Assembly: GCA_023426765.1 (NCBI GenBank)
Contig: JAEZBW010000037.1
Span: 1-5,140 of the forward strand
Source: Bacillota bacterium
GTDB taxonomy: Bacteria > Bacillota > Clostridia > DSM-8532
Direction: 5' to 3'
DNA: 5,140 nucleotides
Shown: in pieces, positions 1 through 4,247 of the stretch
Numbering within the stretch: position 1 is the stretch's first letter
Layout of the letters: each line of letters begins with the position of its first letter
Position numbers and translations under genes: made by a program
Notes under the pieces: model-generated
Told to the model about the DNA's origin: nothing
Seen by the model: only the letters and a program-made list of their open reading frames with translations
Database searches by the model: none

Positions 1-522
1 AAATATATGGTGCGGCCTATGAGTATCTTCGGTTACTTTTCGGCGCATACGTCCGGCGTAGCTCTCTTTTTCATATCCTTTAACCTGCTGGCCGCTGTTT
101 TATGGACCCTTTTGTTCGGGGTGGACATTGTGCTGACAGCCGGCCTTCAGGACATACTGCTGGCAGGGGGGTTGATATTGCTTGGCCTTTTGTTCATGAT
201 GCAGCTGAATTATTATATTGGAATCCTTGCGTTCAAGTTTCTTGACACAGGCCTTTTTATGATGATCAAGGACAATATCCTTGAATTTGTTGCAGGAACC
301 TTCATCCCTCTGACGCTTTTATCTGAAAAGGTATTGTTGGTGATGAAGTACTTTCCGTTTTATTATGTTACCTATCTGCCTACCATGGTTCTGATGGGCA
401 GAAACGCTTATGAGGCTCCCATGGGCCTGGTAATGCTTGTCGTTTGGAATTTGTTCCTTTGGGCGCTGAACGCGGTGACCTGGAGCAGGCTGAAGGTGAA
501 ATATGACGGGGTGGGAATATGA
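1..522 (+). CDS. ABC-2 type (DUF990) transporter permease, 5'-truncated
   Basis: This is the C-terminal ~173 residues of an integral membrane subunit of an export-type ABC transporter. The frame is open back to base 1, so the ATG at 7 is probably internal; family members are usually about 260 residues, so roughly 90 are missing. Visible hydrophobic segments include GVALFFISFNLLAAVLW, ILLAGGLILLGLLFMM, a central VAGTFIPLTLL stretch, YFPFYYVTYLPTMVLMG, and a last helix at VMLVVWNLFLWALNAV. The pattern of a G-IPL segment followed by a PF-YY-P motif is typical of the DUF990/ABC-2 permeases (COG4587/COG3694 type). These work as a pair of unlike permeases with one ATPase at the plasma membrane. Its stop overlaps the next permease start (ATGA), so the two are translationally coupled. 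The substrate cannot be read from the sequence. Confidence 0.82.
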   Translation, partial: KYMVRPMSIFGYFSAHTSGVALFFISFNLLAAVLWTLLFGVDIVLTAGLQDILLAGGLILLGLLFMMQLNYYIGILAFKFLDTGLFMMIKDNILEFVAGTFIPLTLLSEKVLLVMKYFPFYYVTYLPTMVLMGRNAYEAPMGLVMLVVWNLFLWALNAVTWSRLKVKYDGVGI

Positions 523-1316
523 CAATGCGAAAACAACTGAAAATCATACTGATGCTATTAAAAATGAAACTTTCAAGGAACATGGCTTTCCGATTTTCCT
601 TTTTTGGCGCGTTCTTTGTGGATGGATCGATGTTCTTAATCCAGATTATCATGTTTCAGGCCATCTATTCGCAAACGGGGTTCATCGGAGAATGGGACAG
701 ACCGCAGATGCTGCTTTTCATCGGAACCTTCTCGCTTTTAAACGCAGTAAACATGGTTCTATATTTCTTCGGCGTGATTGCCATCCCCGATAAAATAAAA
801 TCGGGGCAAATGGACCTTTACATCACCAAGCCCATCAATACCCTGTTCTATTTGTCCTTTGAGAACATTGACATTGGTTCTGTGCCCCTTGTGCTGGCTA
901 GTGCGGGAATTATTGCTTATGCCATATCGGAAATGAATATTGCGATCACGGCAGGAAGGCTATTGGGGTATATTTTTCTGGTGCTGTTGATGCAAGTATT
1001 GTATTACGACATGGAAGTCATTTTACGCACCTTTCCCTTCTTTTTTATCCAAACATCTTCCATTGAGCGGCTGGAAATTGAATTCCTGGGATTGTGCATG
1101 AAAATTCCGGGCACCTTGTTCAAGGGGGCCTTTAAAGTATTGTTTTACCTTGTTCTGCCGTATGGAATCATGTCTACGGTACCTGCACAGTTTTTTGCAG
1201 GGGTTCTTTCCCCGTTGTGTTTTGTCTATTCCATTGCGGTGGTCGTTGTTTTTACCGCCTTCACGCTGGCTTTTTTCAGGTTTGGGCTAAAAAACTACAA
1301 AAGCGCCAGCAGTTGA
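519..1316 (+). CDS. ABC-2 type (DUF990) transporter permease, second subunit
   Basis: This is a complete 265-residue polytopic membrane protein, the usual length for the DUF990/ABC2_membrane_6 family. Hydrophobic segments lie near residues 24-50, 64-90, 117-138, 147-165, 203-226 and 228-255, and the N-terminus is basic and cytoplasmic-looking (MTMRKQLK). The cytoplasmic motif KSGQMDLYITKPI at 94-106 is a hallmark of this family, where a conserved GxLD...KP segment follows the second helix. The start at 519 overlaps the upstream stop by the classic ATGA arrangement; an in-frame ATG at 525 is an alternative. It should pair with the upstream permease and an ATPase encoded outside the window, since no ATPase follows. 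Family members are annotated as drug- or viologen-type exporters, but the substrate here is unknown. The TGA stop lies inside a hairpin-forming repeat. Confidence 0.85.
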   Translation: MTMRKQLKIILMLLKMKLSRNMAFRFSFFGAFFVDGSMFLIQIIMFQAIYSQTGFIGEWDRPQMLLFIGTFSLLNAVNMVLYFFGVIAIPDKIKSGQMDLYITKPINTLFYLSFENIDIGSVPLVLASAGIIAYAISEMNIAITAGRLLGYIFLVLLMQVLYYDMEVILRTFPFFFIQTSSIERLEIEFLGLCMKIPGTLFKGAFKVLFYLVLPYGIMSTVPAQFFAGVLSPLCFVYSIAVVVVFTAFTLAFFRFGLKNYKSASS

Positions 1317-1343
1317 GTCACTGGGACAGTTCTATCTGACTCA
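1314..1343 (-). repeat. Hairpin-forming intergenic repeat, copy A
   Basis: The 24-bp core at 1317-1340 matches copy B (1361-1384) at 20 of 24 positions in the same orientation. Read on the minus strand the core is GTCA, GATAG, AA, CTGTC, CCAG, TGAC. It can fold with GTCA/TGAC as outer stem and GATAG/CTGTC as inner stem (one G-U pair in RNA). Flanking bases lengthen the outer arms to a perfect 7-bp TGAGTCA (1314-1320) / TGACTCA (1337-1343). The left arm contains the stop codon of the upstream permease. The layout resembles REP-type palindromic elements; there is no T-tract, so it is not a standard terminator. Confidence 0.6.
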
Positions 1344-1360
1344 TTTATTATGTCAAACAA

Positions 1361-1384
1361 GTCAATGGAATAGTTCTATTTGAC
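1361..1384 (-). repeat. Hairpin-forming intergenic repeat, copy B
   Basis: This is the second copy of the element, 44 bp downstream of copy A start to start. On the minus strand it reads GTCA, AATAG, AA, CTATT, CCAT, TGAC. The inner stem AATAG/CTATT is perfect, and three of the four differences from copy A preserve or improve pairing. The + strand also has a perfect 8-bp inverted repeat ATGTCAAA (1350-1357) / TTTGACAT (1379-1386) around the copy, so two alternative folds compete for the TTGAC arm. Its right end supplies a consensus TTGACA. Confidence 0.6.
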
Positions 1385-1409
1385 ATGGCGGATAATATGA
1401 AACGATATA
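1380..1409 (+). promoter_or_regulatory. Possible promoter of the DUF3892 gene
   Basis: A perfect -35 hexamer TTGACA at 1380-1385 is formed by the right end of repeat copy B. At 18 bp spacing lies a weak -10, GATATA (1404-1409). Better -10-like hexamers (GATAAT at 1391-1396, TACAAT at 1412-1417) are at unsuitable distances from this -35. Transcription from here would give a very short leader before the GGAGG at 1424-1428. Low confidence; read-through from the ABC operon is the alternative. Confidence 0.3.
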
Positions 1410-1434
1410 GATACAATATGAATGGAGGTGGAAT

Positions 1435-1668
1435 ATGGATAAGTCAACTGCTAAAATTACCAAAGTTAAAAAGAACCCTGATGGGGATATTACCGATGTT
1501 ATGCTGGATAACGGAAATGTGTACCCCGTCAACGAGGCCATATCGATGGCCAGGAAAGGCCAGATTGAAGGCGTGAATGTGGGCCGCGCAAAAAACGGCC
1601 GTGAATTTCTGCGCAGTGACCCCAACGGAGTGGAAAGCGATAACCTGGATAACCTGCCCACGATGTGA
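1435..1668 (+). CDS. DUF3892 domain small protein
   Basis: This is a 77-residue, soluble, charged protein of unknown function. The single domain reads as DUF3892: it opens with an AKITKVKKNPDGDITDVMLDNG stretch (residues 6-27; beta hairpin with an acidic-glycine turn), followed by VYPVNEAISMARKGQIEGVNV and a closing GREFLRSDPNG motif at about 55-65. The whole protein is this domain plus a short polar tail. No signal peptide, membrane segment or cysteine is seen. The start is well set by GGAGGTGG (1424-1431), about 6 bases ahead of the ATG. It lies 118 bp downstream of the ABC permease genes, separated by the repeat pair, and is followed by two hairpins, so it is probably a single-gene unit. 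Family members are common in Firmicutes; I know of no established biochemical role. Confidence 0.88.
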   Translation: MDKSTAKITKVKKNPDGDITDVMLDNGNVYPVNEAISMARKGQIEGVNVGRAKNGREFLRSDPNGVESDNLDNLPTM

Positions 1669-1678
1669 ATATGCGAAG

Positions 1679-1704
1679 AACCTCTATTCTCCTATACAGA
1701 GGTT
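1679..1704 (+). other. Short hairpin downstream of the DUF3892 gene
   Basis: A perfect 7-bp stem AACCTCT (1679-1685) / AGAGGTT (1698-1704) with a 12-base loop starts 11 bases after the DUF3892 stop. The right arm runs into GGTTTAAG with only three Ts, so termination here would be weak. It may be an accessory stem of a two-hairpin 3' end or may protect the mRNA end. Confidence 0.4.
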
Positions 1705-1727
1705 TAAGAGGCATTTGAAAAGCGCAA

Positions 1728-1758
1728 CGGGAGAAAAGTATTGATTGCTTTTCTCCCG
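1728..1758 (+). terminator. Likely intrinsic terminator after the DUF3892 gene
   Basis: A perfect 11-bp inverted repeat, CGGGAGAAAAG (1728-1738) and CTTTTCTCCCG (1748-1758), surrounds a 9-base loop TATTGATTG. It is the strongest hairpin in the window, 60 bases after the DUF3892 stop. The following AATCATTT is only partly T-rich, so efficiency is uncertain. On the minus strand the stem is followed by TTGCGCTTTT, so it could also stop transcripts from the convergent phosphotransferase gene. Confidence 0.6.
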
Positions 1759-1920
1759 AATCATTTGCCGTAACTCAAAGCGTATGTAACAAAAAAAACT
1801 GGAAGTTGATTTGAAGTGTATTTCACAAACACAGCAGAGCTGGTTTCAAACCACAAAAGCTGCAGTATGTATTATATGCTTTTCAGAACGCTCCTAAAGG
1901 AGTACGGAAGTTTGGTGCTT
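1759..1920. other. Convergent intergenic region with small dyads and an A8 run
   Basis: This gap between two converging genes has no credible coding frame. It contains an A8 run at 1791-1798 (a T8 tract on the minus strand), a 13-bp palindrome TGGTTTcAAACCA (1841-1853), and CTCCTaaAGGAG (1891-1902). The minus-strand T8 lies about 125 bases beyond the phosphotransferase stop and could be a terminator tail, but the stem before it is weak. Confidence 0.35.
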
Positions 1921-2913
1921 TTAATACTTACTGAAATCGAGTTCCAGGTAAGGTACCCTGTTCTGTATCTTTTCTTTTCGGTTTCTCATAAAGCTGGCGC
2001 ACCATGGATCCAAATCGTTCAAATCCATACTGCGGTGAATGGCAATATACAAATCCATCTCGCGAAGCTTCATAAAGGTTGGTATTTCTATAATCCATCG
2101 TTGTTCCAAGCGGTTTTCACGCCGGTAGCCCGTCATAAACTGTTTCATAAACAAACTTGCATTGGAAAGGTCCTCCTGCTTTTCACAATGGTGCGGCACC
2201 ACATAAAACAAACACATGGCAATATCATGAGTAAACCAGAAATACTGGCTGTCATCAAAATCAAATATCGTCATATTTCCGGCATCATCCACGAAGAAAT
2301 TTCCACCATGCAGATCCTGGTGTATCAGCCCATATTCGTCCGTTCCCTTCGGGAGTGTACGCAGATAATCCAGCATCCGGTTCCATTCATGAATCACTTC
2401 GGTTTCAGAAGGCGGCAGGAACTTTTCTGCAAAGCCCTCCAGATCCTCCATGCCGTCCGGCCTTCTGCAATCGGATCCAGGAGCCCGATAGGACTTGGTC
2501 AGCCGGTGCATGCGCCCCACAATTTCCCCGTATCGTTGGATAAAGTTTGGTTGCCAGAATTCCCTTTTCGGGGGATGCCCCTTGGCTTTCTCAAACAAGG
2601 CACCAGCAAAAAGAGGATTTGAATCAGCGGATTCCAGCATGTTTCCACGGGGAGACGGTACTGCTCTTGCAGCCGGCACGCCATTGTCCGCCATATAGTT
2701 GATATAATCCATCTCGGCGAGAAGCTGCTTCCCGGATCGGCGCAGGCCGGTGTGGGAAACCCGCAGGATATATTCATGCCCGTCTCGTTCGCATTCATAG
2801 ATAAAGCTCTCAAACCCGTCCAGCAGCCTGACTCTGCCTTCCTCAAAACCATATTTTGAAATGATTTCATGAAATATCTCATCGTTATATTGTTCTACAA
2901 TTTTCTTCTCCAT
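1921..2913 (-). CDS. APH-family phosphotransferase (aminoglycoside phosphotransferase fold)
   Basis: This is a 330-residue cytoplasmic enzyme predicted to transfer phosphate from ATP to a small-molecule hydroxyl. The N-lobe has a nucleotide-loop-like GFESFIYE (33-40), an ILRV strand (49-52) with Arg51 where protein kinases carry lysine, and Glu67 in the helix after it. The C-lobe has the catalytic loop HQDLHGGN (198-205; D200 catalytic base, N205 metal ligand) and the metal-binding IFDFDDS (216-222; D218). The family spans aminoglycoside, choline and homoserine kinases and spore-coat-associated kinases, and motifs alone do not give the substrate. Arg51 and the DFDD motif look more like the SrkA/homoserine-kinase-like branch than a classical resistance enzyme. 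The ATG at 2913 is chosen over one 15 codons upstream because GGAGG sits just ahead of it. It is divergent from the AraC-type gene. Confidence 0.85.
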   Translation of the reverse strand: MEKKIVEQYNDEIFHEIISKYGFEEGRVRLLDGFESFIYECERDGHEYILRVSHTGLRRSGKQLLAEMDYINYMADNGVPAARAVPSPRGNMLESADSNPLFAGALFEKAKGHPPKREFWQPNFIQRYGEIVGRMHRLTKSYRAPGSDCRRPDGMEDLEGFAEKFLPPSETEVIHEWNRMLDYLRTLPKGTDEYGLIHQDLHGGNFFVDDAGNMTIFDFDDSQYFWFTHDIAMCLFYVVPHHCEKQEDLSNASLFMKQFMTGYRRENRLEQRWIIEIPTFMKLREMDLYIAIHRSMDLNDLDPWCASFMRNRKEKIQNRVPYLELDFSKY

Positions 2914-2917
2914 GTTT

Positions 2918-2922
2918 CCTCC
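2918..2922 (-). promoter_or_regulatory. Ribosome binding site deciding the phosphotransferase start
   Basis: On the minus strand GGAGG is followed by AAAC and then the ATG at 2913-2911. Upstream ATGs in the same frame (2958 and 2946) have no comparable site, and the residues they would add (MNGSMISVHFQCGGN) do not look like part of the kinase fold. Confidence 0.75.
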
Positions 2923-2963
2923 ACATTGAAAATGAACAGAAATCATTGATCCGTTCAATACTT

Positions 2964-2993
2964 ATTTTAATGCAGGAACAGGTAGCAAGACAA
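2964..2993 (-). promoter_or_regulatory. Candidate proximal promoter of the phosphotransferase gene
   Basis: On the minus strand TTGTCT (2993-2988, 4 of 6 to TTGACA) is followed after 18 bp by TAAAAT (2969-2964, 5 of 6 to TATAAT). This would leave a leader of about 45 bases. The match is modest; a second candidate lies further upstream. Confidence 0.35.
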
Positions 2994-3004
2994 GATAGAG
3001 TTTG

Positions 3005-3034
3005 GTTATAAGAATCTTGCCGCTTTAGAGCCAA
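3005..3034 (-). promoter_or_regulatory. Candidate distal promoter of the phosphotransferase gene
   Basis: On the minus strand TTGGCT (3034-3029) and TATAAC (3010-3005) are 18 bp apart, matching consensus at 4 of 6 and 5 of 6. Both hexamers overlap the paired AAGAATCTTG palindromes, so a protein bound to those sites would compete with polymerase here. Confidence 0.33.
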
Positions 3035-3042
3035 GAATCTTG
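3010..3042. repeat. Paired palindromic AAGAATCTTG sites (possible operator)
   Basis: AAGAATCTTG occurs at 3010-3019 and again at 3033-3042, 23 bp apart start to start, close to two helical turns. The downstream copy is preceded by C, giving a perfect odd palindrome CAAGA-A-TCTTG (3032-3042); the other has T there. Further CAAGA half-sites occur at 2986-2990 and 2991-2995. Spaced symmetric sites in a divergent promoter region next to a regulator gene suggest a binding site. This is inference from symmetry and place; no known consensus is claimed. Confidence 0.45.
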
Positions 3043-3081
3043 TTGCGGTGTGATGCAATTGCTTGTGAGATTGCTTTTGTT

Positions 3082-3100
3082 GCCGTAACGAAGTTATGGC
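3082..3100 (+). other. Compact hairpin in the divergent intergenic region
   Basis: GCCGTAAC (3082-3089) and GTTATGGC (3093-3100) pair over 8 bp with one G-U and a GAA triloop. No T-tract follows on either strand, so it is not a standard terminator. It may be part of an operator or be chance. Confidence 0.35.
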
Positions 3101-3128
3101 GCTCTCTGACATTTTATGGTGGAATTTG

Positions 3129-3159
3129 TTTACCGGTTATGTTATATTCATGATATAGT
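3129..3159 (+). promoter_or_regulatory. Likely promoter of the AraC-family gene
   Basis: An extended -10, TG-a-TATAGT (TG at 3151-3152, TATAGT at 3154-3159, 5 of 6 to consensus), follows TTTACC (3129-3134) after 19 bp. Transcription would begin near 3166, giving a leader of about 16 bases before the TTG at 3182. The promoter lies inside what would be coding sequence if the ATG at 3116 were the start, which argues against that start. Confidence 0.5.
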
Positions 3160-3171
3160 TAACGAAACCGG
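3133..3171. repeat. Imperfect dyad over the AraC-gene promoter
   Basis: CCGGTT (3133-3138) and AACCGG (3166-3171) form perfect outer arms. Partial inner symmetry (GTTA at 3141-3144 against TAAC at 3160-3163, TATAT against ATATA) centres near TCATGA (3148-3153). The right arm touches the GGGAGG ribosome binding site and the dyad spans the -10. It could be an autoregulatory operator or a DNA cruciform; the short predicted leader makes an mRNA hairpin less likely. Confidence 0.4.
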
Positions 3172-3175
3172 GAGG
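3170..3175 (+). promoter_or_regulatory. Ribosome binding site deciding a TTG start
   Basis: GGGAGG sits 6 bases ahead of TTG at 3182-3184. The ATG at 3116 has only TGACATTTT before it and no purine-rich site. This site is the main reason for starting the regulator at TTG. Confidence 0.7.
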
Positions 3176-3181
3176 GATTCT

Positions 3182-4051
3182 TTGAGCGCCCTGATCGAGA
3201 AAGTGCAGACAACGATTGGTTTAAATCAAAATGTACCGGAAAACTTCGGCAGTTCTGGTTTTTCCATCTTTAAACCCAGGTTTTTTGTAGAGGGGGAAAA
3301 TCAGTTTGACTGTTATCATTTTGTTTTGTCCCAGGTGGATGTACCCTCCTTTTGTGCCGATGGCAAAAGTATTACACTGACTAAAAACACAATACTGGCG
3401 ACAAATCCGGAACAAAAACTGAATATTCCGCGCAAAGGTATTCTGAACAATAATTCCGATGAAATCAAGTTTATCTGTTTGTTCATAGAAACCCGTAAGC
3501 TGCAGGAATTGGCTAAATCCGAGCTCGGCAGGGACGATCTGATGTTTCACAATTATGCCTCCCGTTGCAGCAATTACATTGGCTCACTGTTATCTCGATA
3601 CGAGACCGAATCTAGAAATAAACAGTTCGGTTACCGGTTCATTCTCGATTGCCTGTCCACAGAGTTAACCATTCAATTGATTCGAGAGCTGAAGACCAAT
3701 GTACCTGAAATGCAAATGCTTAAAAAATACTCGTCCAGAAAGGACATCAATGCCGCCATCGATTATCTGTGGGAAAACACAAGCCTGGAGTTTTCTTTGG
3801 ACACGCTCTGCCACATTACAAATTTGAGCCCATACTACTTTATCCGGCTCTTCAGGGATCATACCGGAAAAACACCCTATGCATACTTTATGGATATCAA
3901 AATGAACAAAGCTATGAATTATTTAAAAACCAGACAATATTCCATCACCGAAATATGTTTTCTTCTGGGCTTTTCAAGCCACAGTCATTTTTCATCGGTT
4001 TTCAGGAAAAGAGTGGGTGTAACCCCTACGGAATATTTAAACATATGCTAA
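3182..4051 (+). CDS. AraC-family transcriptional regulator
   Basis: This is a 289-residue DNA-binding regulator. Residues ~20-110 are beta-rich and look like a cupin-type sensor (NILATNPEQKLNIPRKG at ~70-86), ~120-175 are linker helices, and ~188-289 form the AraC DNA-binding domain. The first helix-turn-helix is near 204-225 (FSLDTLCHITNLSPYYF) and the second near 253-276 (SITEICFLLGFSSHSHF), ending in the signature FRKRVGVTPTEYL (274-286). The length is normal for the family. The TTG start is chosen over the ATG at 3116 because of the GGGAGG box and because the added 22 residues cover a likely promoter. The effector is unknown; AraC members with this domain order often answer to sugars or other small molecules. 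It is divergent from the phosphotransferase and upstream of the secreted-protein gene, so either could be a target. Autoregulation is plausible from the dyad over its promoter. Confidence 0.92.
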   Translation: MSALIEKVQTTIGLNQNVPENFGSSGFSIFKPRFFVEGENQFDCYHFVLSQVDVPSFCADGKSITLTKNTILATNPEQKLNIPRKGILNNNSDEIKFICLFIETRKLQELAKSELGRDDLMFHNYASRCSNYIGSLLSRYETESRNKQFGYRFILDCLSTELTIQLIRELKTNVPEMQMLKKYSSRKDINAAIDYLWENTSLEFSLDTLCHITNLSPYYFIRLFRDHTGKTPYAYFMDIKMNKAMNYLKTRQYSITEICFLLGFSSHSHFSSVFRKRVGVTPTEYLNIC

Positions 4052-4113
4052 ACCTGCATGCTTTTTCCGCGAATCATGGCAGTGCAATTTTCTGACAATT
4101 CTACCGCAATAAA

Positions 4114-4146
4114 TTGATATCGTGAAAGAGGCATCTGTAATATAAT
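4114..4146 (+). promoter_or_regulatory. Probable promoter of the secreted-protein gene
   Basis: A perfect TATAAT lies at 4141-4146, and TTGATA (4114-4119, 5 of 6) lies upstream. The gap between them is 21 bp, longer than usual. An overlapping -10, TAATAT (4138-4143), preceded by TG, would give an 18-bp gap. The true -10 register is therefore uncertain, but this is the best promoter-like sequence in the 196-bp gap after the AraC gene. The leader would be about 95 bases. Confidence 0.45.
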
Positions 4147-4157
4147 TCTTTTGTAAG

Positions 4158-4198
4158 ATCTGAATCCTGTAACAGGACGAACTGAATACATTTCAGAT
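4158..4198 (+). promoter_or_regulatory. Nested inverted repeats in the leader of the secreted-protein gene
   Basis: ATCTGAA (4158-4164) and TTCAGAT (4192-4198) are a perfect 7-bp inverted repeat. Directly inside its left arm lies a 13-bp palindrome TCCTGT-A-ACAGGA (4165-4177). The palindrome starts about 19 bases after the TATAAT, where a repressor operator could sit. As RNA, the outer arms could close a stem with TCCT/AGGA as an inner hairpin. No known riboswitch consensus is recognised. Confidence 0.45.
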
Positions 4199-4247
4199 GT
4201 TTGAAAACTGATATACCCCTATGAATATGAAAAGGAGCGTTATCAAA

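Noticed and set aside
503..793. 96-codon + frame overlapping both permeases
   Set aside because: Out of frame with the two membrane proteins; no ribosome binding site and a product of low plausibility.
1317..1384. Start of a CRISPR array (two similar units with a 20-bp spacer)
   Set aside because: Only two diverged copies with 24-bp cores, a short gap and no cas genes. The covarying hairpin fits an intergenic palindromic repeat better.
1816..2622. Long open frame (268 codons, + strand) antisense to the phosphotransferase
   Set aside because: It starts at a GTG with no ribosome binding site, and its protein has no recognisable domain. It overlaps the well-supported kinase frame, whose motifs are intact; long antisense frames arise by codon bias.
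2914..2958. 15-residue N-terminal extension of the phosphotransferase from ATG 2958
   Set aside because: GGAGG points clearly to the ATG at 2913, and the extension does not resemble the kinase fold.
3116..3181. N-terminal extension of the AraC regulator from ATG 3116
   Set aside because: No ribosome binding site, residues unlike the family, and it covers a likely promoter and dyad. TTG 3182 with GGGAGG is better supported.
4052..4113. Terminator directly after the AraC gene
   Set aside because: CTTTTTCC is present, but no stable stem precedes it; only weak TGCATG/CATGGC pairing is seen.
4221..4247. Alternative starts of the secreted protein at ATG 4221 or 4227
   Set aside because: In frame, but neither has a ribosome binding site, and the added residues would weaken the canonical MKKR signal-peptide start at 4248.
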